Source: JBPBQZ01 sp050955105
GTDB taxonomy: Bacteria > Pseudomonadota > Gammaproteobacteria > Burkholderiales > Burkholderiaceae
Direction: 5' to 3'
Assembly (NCBI GenBank): GCA_050955105.1
Contig: JBPBQZ010000004.1
Span: forward strand, 1 to 52,028
Length of the DNA stretch: 52,028 nucleotides
The notes beneath the pieces were generated by a model that searched no databases, was not told the origin of the DNA, and was given only the letters and a program-made list of their open reading frames with translations. This document shows positions 24,218-32,615 of this stretch, piece after piece; the stretch's first letter is position 1; every line of letters begins with the position of its first letter. Position numbers and translations under genes: made by a program.

Positions 24218-25033
24218 TTACTTGTTGCCGAAAATGCGTTGCAACAGCCCGGGCTTCTGATAATCGACAAACCGCATCGGCTTATCTTCACCGAGAAAAC
24301 GCGCCACGATGTCTTTATAGGCTTCTGATACATCGGAACCCTCGATATGCACGGCGGGCAGGCCCTGGTTCGAGGCCTGCAATACCGATTCCGATTCCGG
24401 CACCACGCCAATCAGCTCGATGCGCAGAATTTCCTGAATATCGGTCAACGACAGCATTTCGCCGTCGCTGACGCGACGCGGGTTATAGCGGGTAATCAGC
24501 AAATGTTCCTTGATCGGATCTTTGCTTTCGATAGCGCGGCGCGTTTTCGACGACAGGATGCCGAGGATACGATCCGAATCGCGCACCGACGAGACTTCCG
24601 GGTTGGTTACGATCAAGGCTTCGTCGGCGAAGTACATCGCAAGCAGCGCGCCCGATTCGATACCGGCCGGCGAATCGCAAACAATGTATTCAAAGCCCAT
24701 TGTCTGCAGATCGTTGATGATCTTCTCGACGCCTTCGTGCGTCAGCGCATCTTTGTCGCGGGTTTGCGAAGCCGGCAGGATGAACAGGTTTTCGCACTTT
24801 TTGTCCTTGATCAACGCCTGGTTCAGATTGGCTTCGCCGTGGATCACATTGATCAAATCGTAGACCACGCGCCGCTCGCAACCCATGATGAGATCGAGAT
24901 TACGCAAGCCGACGTCGAAATCGATCACCGCCGTCTTGTGGCCGCGCAACGCCAGACCCGACGCGAAGCTCGCGCTGGTGGTGGTCTTGCCCACGCCGCC
25001 CTTGCCCGATGTCACCACGATAATTTTTGCCAT
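24218..25033 (-). CDS. minD: Septum-site determining ATPase MinD
   Basis: A 271-residue ParA/MinD ATPase. The deviant Walker A KGGVGKTT (residues 11-18, signature Lys 11) is intact, with the switch DFDVGLRNLD at about 39-48 and VCDSPAGIESGA at about 119-130. The C-terminal amphipathic membrane-targeting helix is present (GLLQRIFGNK). MinD-ATP binds the membrane, recruits MinC, and is released by MinE. Middle gene of minCDE. Confidence 0.98.
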   Translation of the reverse strand: MAKIIVVTSGKGGVGKTTTSASFASGLALRGHKTAVIDFDVGLRNLDLIMGCERRVVYDLINVIHGEANLNQALIKDKKCENLFILPASQTRDKDALTHEGVEKIINDLQTMGFEYIVCDSPAGIESGALLAMYFADEALIVTNPEVSSVRDSDRILGILSSKTRRAIESKDPIKEHLLITRYNPRRVSDGEMLSLTDIQEILRIELIGVVPESESVLQASNQGLPAVHIEGSDVSEAYKDIVARFLGEDKPMRFVDYQKPGLLQRIFGNK

Positions 25034-25084
25034 GCGCTTGCACCTTAGGTTGTATGCCGGCCGATCGCATCCTCTGGATGCGAA

Positions 25085-25942
25085 TCAGGTCAGCTTCAAG
25101 GGTTCGACGATCAGTTTGTCTTGAGCGAGCCGAACTTGGCCCGGCTTGCCCAATACGTCATCGGGCAGGCGGTTTTCAGCGGTACGGTAGACGCCGGCGA
25201 TGGAGATCAGCTCGGGTTCGAGACACGTGCAGAAGATGCGCGCATCGAGATTGCCCAGCACACCGGCGAGCGCGCGGCCACGCAATGGCGCGTAGATGTA
25301 GATATTGCCCTGGGCGATGACTTCGGCGCCGTGGCTGACGACGCCGAGCAACACCAGGTCGCCGCTGACGTGGATGCGCTGCCCCGAGCGCAGCGGGCGA
25401 TCGATGACGGTGGTATTGACGCCCTTGGCTGCCGCCCCTTCGGCCGTGCCCAGGGCCTGCGCGTCGGCGCGCGCCGCCTCTTCGGCGGCCGACACCAGAT
25501 CGTGCGGCCCGGTGCCGACCGGCGCGGCGGCACTTTGCTGCGGCGCCGGAGCCGCCGGTGCCGGCGTGGGGGCTGCGACCGCCGGTGCTGCGGCACCCAG
25601 TGTCTCGGCACCGGGTGCGCCGCGACGTTCGCGTGATTCCACCCAGCTCAGCGTGCCGGCATTCAAGCGCTCGCGCTGCGCCGCCGAGCCGACCACGCCC
25701 AGCGGCCGCATGCGGAACTCGGCCAGCAGGCTGGCCATGGCGCCGATATCGGGCTTCTCGGCATCGCCGAGCCGGCGCAAGTCGATTGCTACGCCGTCGT
25801 CCGCGAAGAATTCCGGGGCCAACTCGAAACGACGCGCCAACTCGCCGCGCAGTAGATCGATATCGGCGGTGCCGACGACGAAATGCAGCACGTCGACCGT
25901 ACCGCTACGAATTTCAAAATGCAGGTTTTTTTTAGACGCCAT
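25085..25942 (-). CDS. minC: Septum-site determining protein MinC
   Basis: A 285-residue FtsZ inhibitor. The N-terminal MinC_N domain spans about residues 1-100, the beta-helical MinC_C domain about 175-285 (RSGQRIHVSGDLVLLG; NIYIYAPLRGRALAGVLGN; RIFCTCLEPELISIAGVY). The two are joined by an unusually Ala/Pro-rich linker of some 60 residues (about 115-175), longer than in E. coli (231 aa total). It is first in minCDE, 51 bases before minD. A TAAAAT sequence about 40 bases upstream could be its -10 box but no matching -35 is clear. Confidence 0.97.
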   Translation of the reverse strand: MASKKNLHFEIRSGTVDVLHFVVGTADIDLLRGELARRFELAPEFFADDGVAIDLRRLGDAEKPDIGAMASLLAEFRMRPLGVVGSAAQRERLNAGTLSWVESRERRGAPGAETLGAAAPAVAAPTPAPAAPAPQQSAAAPVGTGPHDLVSAAEEAARADAQALGTAEGAAAKGVNTTVIDRPLRSGQRIHVSGDLVLLGVVSHGAEVIAQGNIYIYAPLRGRALAGVLGNLDARIFCTCLEPELISIAGVYRTAENRLPDDVLGKPGQVRLAQDKLIVEPLKLT

Positions 25943-26046
25943 AGGTGGCGGAGGAACGCGCTCGGCTGAAAATTGTGCGTATTTTACAGTGCTTACGAAG
26001 CCTGCGAGTCATTTGTGCGTGGCAATTACGCGCGCGCGGGGGTCGC

Positions 26047-27072
26047 CTAATCAGTGTGAAAACCAAAATCCCCGCGCACCTTGCCACGGAATACCCAGTA
26101 GGACCAGACCACGTAAGCGATCAGCACCGGCAATAGGAAAACCGTACCGACCAGCATGAATTCCTGCGACATGCGCCCGGCGACCGCGTCCCATAAAGTA
26201 ATCGATGGCGGTGCGATAAAAGGCCACAGACTGATGATCAATCCAGAAAAAGCCAGGAAGAACAGGCCATTCGAGCAAAGGAAAGGCAAAACCTCGCCAC
26301 GCCGCGAAACACTGCGGAACAACACGAACGCCAGTGCGGCGGTAAGTACCGGCACTGGCGAAAACCATAGAAGGTTCGGCCAGCTAAACCAGCGGTGAAA
26401 AATGCGCGCGTCGGCGATCGGCGTCCAGATGCTGAGCAGCACGATGAAAGCGAGCACGCCGAGCAGACTGAAGCGCGCCATGCGCCGCGCCCAGCGCTGC
26501 AGGTCGCCCTCGGTCTTGAGCACCAGCCAGGTGGTGCCTTGCATCGCGTAACCGCATAGCAGCCCGAGCCCGGCCAGCAGCGGAAACGGTGCGATCCAAT
26601 CCCAGGTGCCACCGACGTAATGCCGGCCGACCACCGGAAAGCCGTGCACGAACATGCCCAGCACAACACCCTGCGCGAAGGCGGCAACGATCGAACCCAC
26701 GGCGAAGGCGCCGTCCCAGAAGCGCATGCGCGCCCCCGGCAAGCCACGGAATTCGAATGCCACGCCGCGAAACGCCAGGCCCAGCAACATTATCAGGATG
26801 GGGAAATAGACGGCCGGAATGATGACTGAGAAAGCCAGCGGAAACACCGCCAGCAAACCACCGCCGCCCAGTATCAGCCAGGTTTCGTTGAAATCCCATA
26901 CGGGTGCCACCGAAGCGATCATGGTTTCGCGCGAGGCGGCGTCACGGCGTGCGAGCAACACGATGCCAACGCCAAGATCGAAGCCATCGAGCAGCACGTA
27001 CATAAGCACTGCCAGAGCGAGGATGCAGGCCCACAGCGGTACGAAATCCAGAGACATCGACTCAGCGGCCAT
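26047..27072 (-). CDS. cydB: Cytochrome bd-type quinol oxidase subunit II (CioB-like)
   Basis: A 341-residue membrane protein with about eight to nine helices and the CydB opening LWACILALAVLMYVLLDGFDLGVGI (residues about 10-35), then WDFNETWLILGGGGLLAVFP. With subunit I it reduces oxygen to water using quinol in the inner membrane. ATG 27072 overlaps the cydA stop by 11 bases and has GGAG six bases upstream; ATG 27057 is the alternative. The short intervening loops resemble the cyanide-insensitive CIO group. No cydX-like small gene is seen after it. Confidence 0.94.
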   Translation of the reverse strand: MAAESMSLDFVPLWACILALAVLMYVLLDGFDLGVGIVLLARRDAASRETMIASVAPVWDFNETWLILGGGGLLAVFPLAFSVIIPAVYFPILIMLLGLAFRGVAFEFRGLPGARMRFWDGAFAVGSIVAAFAQGVVLGMFVHGFPVVGRHYVGGTWDWIAPFPLLAGLGLLCGYAMQGTTWLVLKTEGDLQRWARRMARFSLLGVLAFIVLLSIWTPIADARIFHRWFSWPNLLWFSPVPVLTAALAFVLFRSVSRRGEVLPFLCSNGLFFLAFSGLIISLWPFIAPPSITLWDAVAGRMSQEFMLVGTVFLLPVLIAYVVWSYWVFRGKVRGDFGFHTD

Positions 27073-28498
27073 GCTTGTCTCCGGTGTCGTCGGCGTCATG
27101 CTGATCATTCGAGGCCAGCGCCGAGAGCGGTCGCGCCGGCCGCCGCGGTGTGGGCGTAGCGGTGCCGCCGGTGGCTGCGGCGCTCGAGGTGCCCGGGCCG
27201 GCCCGCACCATGCGCCGCAGCAGCACGAAGCCGCTGCCGAAGATGAACAGGTAGCAAAGCATGTAGAGCGACAGCGACACGGCCACGTCACCGGTTTGCA
27301 GCGAAGGCGTGACGGAATCGGCGGTGCGCATCAGTCCGTAGACCGTCCACGGCTGTCGTCCGACTTCAGTGGTGGTCCAGCCCGCCAGCACCGCGATGAA
27401 GCCGAGCGGCGCGCACCAGCGGCACAGCGCCAGCCAATAGCGGTCACTGTAGAGGCGTCGGCCGCGCCACAGACAGAGTCCCCAGATCACGATCACGGCC
27501 ATTAGCAGCGCCACGCCCACCATGATGCGAAACGCAAAAAACACAATCGCCACCGGCGGCCGGTCGTTGCGTGGAAAGTCTTTCAGGCCCTGCACTTCGC
27601 CGTTCCAATGGTGCGTGAGATAGAGGCTGCCGACGTGCGGGATGGCGATTTCGAAACGATTGGTTTCGGCCTGCGCGTCCGGCAGCGCGAACAGCGTAGC
27701 ACTGACGCCTCGACCGGTATTCCACAACCCTTCCATCGCCGCCAATTTGGCCGGCTGATGTTCGCGGGTATTCAAGCCGTGCAGGTCGCCGAGCACCATT
27801 TGCAGCGGCACCATGATGGTCAGGAAGAACAGTGACATGCGCACCATTACGCGCGCTTCTTCCGGGGCGCGGTTACGACGCAGGTAGTAAGCGCCGGCCG
27901 ACAGGATGACGAAAGCGGTGGTAACGACAAAGGCGCTGACGGTGTGCGCGAGACGGTACGGAAACGACGGGTTGAAGATGATGGCGAAAATGCTCGACGG
28001 GAAGAAACGGCCGTCGACCAGCGTGTAGCCAGCGGGCGTTTGCATCCAGCTATTCACCGCGAGAATCCAGAACGACGACAGCAAGGTGCCGAGCGCGACG
28101 AAAACGGCGGCCATCGCGTGCGCCCAGCGCGGCACCAGCGTGCGGCCGAACAGCAGCACGCCGAGGAACGCCGATTCGAGAAAAAATGCCGTCAAGACCT
28201 CGTAGGCCATCGGGCCGCCGATGATGTTGCCGGTGGCATCGGTAAAACGGCTCCAGTTGGTGCCGAATTGGAACGGCATGACGATGCCCGACACCACGCC
28301 CATGCCGAACGACACCGCAAAGATGCGAATCCAGAATGCCGACAGGCGCCGGTAAACGTCGCGACCGGTGGCCCACCAGACGAGTTCGAGGGTGGCCACG
28401 AAACAGGAAAGACCTACGGTGAAGGCCGGCAGCAAGATGTGCAGGGCAATCACCCAGGCGAACTGCATTCGCGAGAGCAGCAGCGCGCTCAGGTGCAT
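27062..28498 (-). CDS. cydA: Cytochrome bd-type quinol oxidase subunit I (CioA-like)
   Basis: A 478-residue subunit I. The start MHLSALLLSRMQFAWVIALHILLPAF carries the haem-ligand His of helix I (about residue 20); the quinol/haem region WMQTPAGY (about 148-155) and the hallmark GWTTTEVGRQPWTVYG (about 385-400) are intact. The Q-loop is short, as in CIO-type enzymes. ATG 28498 has AAGGGG upstream. The C-terminal tail after the last helix is a Pro/Ala/Asp-rich disordered stretch of about 50 residues. The cydDC assembly transporter is not in the window. Confidence 0.95.
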   Translation of the reverse strand: MHLSALLLSRMQFAWVIALHILLPAFTVGLSCFVATLELVWWATGRDVYRRLSAFWIRIFAVSFGMGVVSGIVMPFQFGTNWSRFTDATGNIIGGPMAYEVLTAFFLESAFLGVLLFGRTLVPRWAHAMAAVFVALGTLLSSFWILAVNSWMQTPAGYTLVDGRFFPSSIFAIIFNPSFPYRLAHTVSAFVVTTAFVILSAGAYYLRRNRAPEEARVMVRMSLFFLTIMVPLQMVLGDLHGLNTREHQPAKLAAMEGLWNTGRGVSATLFALPDAQAETNRFEIAIPHVGSLYLTHHWNGEVQGLKDFPRNDRPPVAIVFFAFRIMVGVALLMAVIVIWGLCLWRGRRLYSDRYWLALCRWCAPLGFIAVLAGWTTTEVGRQPWTVYGLMRTADSVTPSLQTGDVAVSLSLYMLCYLFIFGSGFVLLRRMVRAGPGTSSAAATGGTATPTPRRPARPLSALASNDQHDADDTGDKHGR

Positions 28499-28577
28499 GA
28501 TTTCCCCTTGCCGAATCGGCCGTCGAGCCAGATCACCGCGCACGGGCGGGCGCCCGGCGCGTGACCGGCCTGCAAAC

Positions 28578-29075
28578 TTACTGGGCGCCCGACAACAAGA
28601 TGCTGGAGATGATGCCGGTGGCGATGCCAACCAGCACATAGTCGCCGTTCACACCCACCCATTGATAGCCGCGTGGCGGTTGACGCAGGCCGTAGCCGCG
28701 CCAGTCATCGACCACGTAGCTGCGCTGCCGGTATTCGGCCGGAATGCGTTGACCGCGGCGCCAGTCGGCATGGGGGATGGGGCCGCGCGGGCCGCCCGGA
28801 CCACCGCGCCCTGCCATATAGCCGGGAACCGGGCCGGGACGTGCGCCGCCGCCAGGGCCGCCGCGACCACCAGGGCCGTGATCGGCGCCCGGACCGCCCG
28901 GGCCGCCGTGGAATCCCGCGCCACCCGATCCACCCGGGCTGGGACGCCCGCCGCCAGGGCCGCCGGGGCCGCCGGGGCCGCCGCGTCCATCATCGGGGCG
29001 ACCCTGCGCGAACGCGCCGCCACTCATGGCCAGCATGGAACCGATCAAGACGGCTGCGATAGCTTTTCTTTTCAT
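28578..29075 (-). CDS. RcnB-family periplasmic protein with Gly/Pro-rich middle
   Basis: A 165-residue secreted protein. A Sec signal peptide is evident (MKRKAIAAVLIGSMLAMSGGAFA, cleavage near residue 23-25). Residues about 26-100 are mostly Gly, Pro and Arg in GGPGG-like repeats with a few His. The C-terminal domain matches RcnB: ADWRRGQRIPAEYR, YVVDDWRGYGLRQPPRGYQW, DYVLVGIATGIISSILLS. RcnB of E. coli helps nickel/cobalt homeostasis in the periplasm; homologues are often of unknown role. ATG 29075 has GGGAG upstream. No rcnA exporter is present. Confidence 0.85.
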   Translation of the reverse strand: MKRKAIAAVLIGSMLAMSGGAFAQGRPDDGRGGPGGPGGPGGGRPSPGGSGGAGFHGGPGGPGADHGPGGRGGPGGGARPGPVPGYMAGRGGPGGPRGPIPHADWRRGQRIPAEYRQRSYVVDDWRGYGLRQPPRGYQWVGVNGDYVLVGIATGIISSILLSGAQ

Positions 29076-29274
29076 ACGCCTCTCCCAAGCAAGAGCAATC
29101 TGGAATCGGGCACCGACCCGCTCATGGCCGGCGCCGCGCGCATCGCTCGCAGCCAGCGGACGGGACGGGACGGGCAGCTTCAGCCGCCGTCCCGCCGTCA
29201 GCTTACCGAAAGCCAATGCGCAAACCAGCATAACTCAGTGTGGGTTGGCGCGCAGACCGCGCCGGTGAAGTGTT

Positions 29275-30144
29275 TCAGCCCGCGACGAACAGCAGTTCGC
29301 CCTGCGACACGTGACGACTGCCGTTGTCTTGAAAAACGCCGGCCTCGACGACCACTGCGCGTCCGCCCGCCTTGCGCACCGTGGCGATGGCCGATAGCGG
29401 CTTGGCCTGGCCGGCCCGCAGGTATTGCATCGAGAGCGTGACCAGCGCGAACGAGCTGGCGCGCGCGTCGCTGCCGGCGGCCCGTTGGCGCGCTTCGGTG
29501 ATCAATGCGCTGGCGGTTACCCCGCCGTGCAGCGAAGGCAGCGACGGGGCGCCGATCAGGTGCGGCACGAATGCCACATCGGTGCGGTCGGCACCGATCT
29601 GCATGGCGACCAGTTCGTCGAAGCCATCGGCCGTCGGCGTCAGATAGGCGGCTTCCGGCACGGCTTCGAACAAGTTCTTGGCCGGCGGCGTGTTGGCGCC
29701 CTTGCCTGGATTCGAGCCGACGATATAACAGGAGCTCGCAAACGCCAGCACCTGCCCGGTGGCCGCGCAACGCGCCTCGGCGCGTACCAGCGCAAAGGTA
29801 CTGGCCAGATGGATCATCTTGGCTTCGCAGACGATGTCCTGGCGCAACGGCGGCGGCGCGGCGAATTCGATGCGCAGATCGAGGGTCGCGATCAGCGTTT
29901 GCCGATCGAGCGCCGCATACACCGCGGCGCTGCACGAATGGTCGATCAGCGCCACCATGGCGCGATCGTCGACGGCGTCGGTCGACTTGTTGCGCGTGAG
30001 CGCGCTGTAAGGCAGCCGCAGCGAAACGCCGTCGTGGTTGCCGCCCTGCCATGTCAGCCCCAGCGCCCGCGCGAACGGAATCTTGTTGAGTTGGGCGTTG
30101 GCGTCGCCCGCGGGGAAGTAGCCTTTGCTTGCTTGCTCGACCAT
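29275..30144 (-). CDS. Acyl-CoA thioesterase-like protein with two hotdog domains
   Basis: A 289-residue protein that reads as two PaaI/TesB-like hotdog units: first about residues 20-145 (IPFARALGLTWQGG; VALIDHSCSAAVYAAL; ATLDLRIEFAAP; ALVRAEARCAATGQVLAFASS) and second about 175-285 (LPSLHGGVTASALITEA; ALVTLSMQYLRAGQAKPLSA; VEAGVFQDNGSRHVSQGELLFV). Such proteins hydrolyse acyl-CoA thioesters in the cytoplasm. The first copy has HSCSAA where an HGG-type motif is usual; the second has the typical HGG. I start at ATG 30144. It lies 124 bases after the FAD oxidoreductase on the same strand. Substrate unknown. Confidence 0.82.
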   Translation of the reverse strand: MVEQASKGYFPAGDANAQLNKIPFARALGLTWQGGNHDGVSLRLPYSALTRNKSTDAVDDRAMVALIDHSCSAAVYAALDRQTLIATLDLRIEFAAPPPLRQDIVCEAKMIHLASTFALVRAEARCAATGQVLAFASSCYIVGSNPGKGANTPPAKNLFEAVPEAAYLTPTADGFDELVAMQIGADRTDVAFVPHLIGAPSLPSLHGGVTASALITEARQRAAGSDARASSFALVTLSMQYLRAGQAKPLSAIATVRKAGGRAVVVEAGVFQDNGSRHVSQGELLFVAG

Positions 30145-30268
30145 GCTTGTCCGGAAATAGCGGCGCGCGGAGCGCCCCAGGGACGCTCGCGCAGCACTTT
30201 CAAATTTTTGAGATATCGATACGGCGGTGGCCGACCCCGAATGATATCTGCAGGCGCCCCTGACGTCC

Positions 30269-31456
30269 TCAGGAAACCGCGCCGCGACCGTAGGCGCCGA
30301 CGAGCAGCGCGCCGCCAGCGAAGCGGTCGAGTGCATACGGCGCCAGCGGTACCTCGGTCGGCAGGCCTAGCGCGCACTGCGCCAATACCTTACCCACGCC
30401 GGGTGACAGCTTGAAGCCATGTCCCGAAAAACCGAAACCGACCACCAGGCCTTCGATATCGCCGACCGAGCCGAGCACGGGATTCCAATCGGGGGTGACG
30501 TCGTAGACGCCGGTCCAGGATGCAGCCAGGCCGGCCGCCTCGTAGGCGGGAAAGCGTTCGGCGACTTGTGCGCCGACTTCCATCACGTAGTCGAGCGAAA
30601 TGTCGCCTTGTTCGGTTTGCGGCGCGCTGAGTGCTTCGCCCACGCCGCCCTCGGACGCCAGCATCTGGCGCCCGCCGTAGCTGCGGTAGTAAAGCAGGCC
30701 CGCGGAACCGAGATCTTTGAATGCCGGCATGGCGAAGGTATAGGGTGCGGCATCGCACTCCAGTGCCAGCACCGCGTGGCGCTCTGGCGTCACCGGCATG
30801 TGGATGCCGCTCCAGCGCGACAATTCGTCGGTCCAGATGTTTTGTGTGCTGATGACAGTGCCGCAACCGATCGGGCCCATGCTGCTGGTGACGCCGACCA
30901 CGCGCCGCCCTTCGCGTATCAAGCCCGTCACCGACACGCGCTCCTTGATCTTCACGCCATGCTGGCGCGCCGACTTGGCAAAGCTCGAGGCCACCAGGTA
31001 GGCGTCGGCGAAGCCAGCCTCCGGCTCGAAGCCGATCAGCGCAGCATCGTCGAATTGCGCGATCGGCATGCGCTCGCGCGCCATGTCTGGCGAGAGCATC
31101 TGCACTTCGATACCCAGCGCTTGCTGTTGCCGCAGCGAGGTGCGCAAGGGCTCAAGCTTGTCGCCTTCCGGCGCGCAGATCATATAGCCGCACTTGACCA
31201 GCCCGCACGAGGCTTCGTCATCCCCCACGTAAGCCGCGAAGTTGTTGAAGGCCCACCACGAGGCACGCGCCAACTCGACGTTTTGCTTGACCGAGTAATG
31301 CGTACGCAGCAAACCTGAGGATTGCGCGGTGGTACCGCTGCCGACCATGCCACGCTCCAGCACCAGCACACTGCGCGCGCCCAGCGCGGCGAGATGGTGC
31401 GCGACCGATGCGCCAATAACGCCCGCGCCGATCACGACATAGTCGTAGTAGTCCAT
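30269..31456 (-). CDS. FAD-dependent oxidoreductase, DAO / sarcosine oxidase beta-like
   Basis: A 395-residue DAO-family flavoenzyme. The Rossmann dinucleotide site is at the very start (VVIGAGVIGASVAHHLA, residues 7-23), followed by GTTAQSSGLLRTHYS, where SoxB-like enzymes bind FAD, and it ends with the family segment DWNPVLGSVGDIEGLVVGFGFSGHGFKLSPGVG. Enzymes of this type oxidise secondary or N-methyl amino acids such as sarcosine or N-methylglutamate. No partner subunits (soxD, soxA, soxG types) are beside it. It is divergent from a LysR gene, with a clean LysR box between, and stands 2.8 kb from the amine-ligase operon. ATG 31456 is preferred over an in-frame TTG four codons earlier. Confidence 0.9.
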   Translation of the reverse strand: MDYYDYVVIGAGVIGASVAHHLAALGARSVLVLERGMVGSGTTAQSSGLLRTHYSVKQNVELARASWWAFNNFAAYVGDDEASCGLVKCGYMICAPEGDKLEPLRTSLRQQQALGIEVQMLSPDMARERMPIAQFDDAALIGFEPEAGFADAYLVASSFAKSARQHGVKIKERVSVTGLIREGRRVVGVTSSMGPIGCGTVISTQNIWTDELSRWSGIHMPVTPERHAVLALECDAAPYTFAMPAFKDLGSAGLLYYRSYGGRQMLASEGGVGEALSAPQTEQGDISLDYVMEVGAQVAERFPAYEAAGLAASWTGVYDVTPDWNPVLGSVGDIEGLVVGFGFSGHGFKLSPGVGKVLAQCALGLPTEVPLAPYALDRFAGGALLVGAYGRGAVS

Positions 31457-31522
31457 CGAAGATCCCAAGCATGCGAAAACGATGCGTCGATTGTAGAGGG
31501 ACGCGCAGCACGCTTATTTTGT

Positions 31523-31537
31523 ATAAGTCAAACTTAT
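31523..31537. promoter_or_regulatory. LysR-type operator (perfect dyad)
   Basis: Perfect inverted repeat ATAAGT-CAA-ACTTAT with the T-N11-A core typical of LysR sites, 66 bases upstream of the FAD oxidoreductase start and 94 upstream of the LysR start. It very likely is the recognition site for the adjacent regulator. Confidence 0.65.
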
Positions 31538-31631
31538 GGGCGCGCATGAATAGCGCTGCCGCTGCGCCTGGCCTTTTTTGATACGCGTAAGAATGCCGGC
31601 ATTTGCCTCACGTTCGCTCACTGGCCCTTTT

Positions 31632-32597
31632 ATGAGACGCACTGGCATTCCCCCCGATCTGCGCGCCCTGCAGGCTTTCGTCGCCGTTTGCGAAGCCGGC
31701 TCGATGACGGCTGCCGCGCGCCATCTGGGCATCAGCCAGAGCGCCATCAGCCAGGCCATTTCCGCGTTGGAACGCGATCAGGGCACGGCGCTTTTCGACC
31801 GCGACAGCCGGCCGCCGCGGCCCAATCTTGCCGGTCGCATACTGCTGGAACTGGCGGGGCCGCTGCTGGAACACGCGCGCCGCGTCAGCGCGCAGATCAG
31901 CGATGTCTCAAAAAGTGGACGGCTCTCGGTACGCTTTGGCTGCGTCGACTCGTTCGCCGCCACGCTCGGCCCGGAATTGATCCGCGCGGTATCCGGCTCG
32001 GCGCGCCAGTTGGCGCTGTGGTCGGGCTTGACGCCGGGGCTGGTCAAGCAGATGCAGGATCGCGAGATCGACTTGGCGGTCTGCACCCAGGCACTGCCGG
32101 GTGACGCGCACATTATCGAATTGCCGCTGTTTTCTGAAGTATTCGTGGCGGTGGTGTCGCGCCGCTATCTCGAAGCGAATCGTCCGGCGGACTGGCGCGC
32201 GGTGGCGGCCGATCTGCCCTTGATACGCTATACCGCGCATTCGGTAATCGGCCAGCAGGTGGAGCGCTTTGCGCGGCATCTGGGTATCGATAGCCCGCGA
32301 CGGTTCGAGTTCGATGCAACTGATCCGCTGCTGAGCCTGGTGACGGCGGAACTGGGATTCGCGATTTCGACGCCGCTGTGTCTCTGGCAGGCGCGACACT
32401 ATCTCGACGATATCGGCATATTGCCGCTGCCCGTCAGTCCGCTCGGGCGGCGTGATTTCTTTCTACTGCACCGCGAAGACGAATGGCGTGACCTGGCCGC
32501 CGAGATCGTCTCGCTCACGCACCGCGTGCTCGACCGGACCATACGCCCGGCACTGCGGCGCGCGTTGCCCAATCTACCCGACAAAGCGCTCGGTTGA
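31632..32597 (+). CDS. LysR-family transcriptional regulator
   Basis: A 321-residue LysR regulator. The winged HTH is at residues about 8-65 (LRALQAFVAVCEAGSMTAAARHLGISQSAISQAISALERDQG, then LFDRDSRPPRPNLAG), the effector-binding domain follows. ATG 31632 is chosen because it leaves the usual short lead before the first helix; earlier in-frame starts at 31593 (ATG) and 31578 (TTG) exist and ribosome sites are weak for all. It is divergent from the FAD oxidoreductase and 18 bases upstream of the deformylase gene, so it may control both. Confidence 0.92.
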   Translation: MRRTGIPPDLRALQAFVAVCEAGSMTAAARHLGISQSAISQAISALERDQGTALFDRDSRPPRPNLAGRILLELAGPLLEHARRVSAQISDVSKSGRLSVRFGCVDSFAATLGPELIRAVSGSARQLALWSGLTPGLVKQMQDREIDLAVCTQALPGDAHIIELPLFSEVFVAVVSRRYLEANRPADWRAVAADLPLIRYTAHSVIGQQVERFARHLGIDSPRRFEFDATDPLLSLVTAELGFAISTPLCLWQARHYLDDIGILPLPVSPLGRRDFFLLHREDEWRDLAAEIVSLTHRVLDRTIRPALRRALPNLPDKALG

Positions 32598-32615
32598 GCG
32601 TTACAGGAGCTGTAA

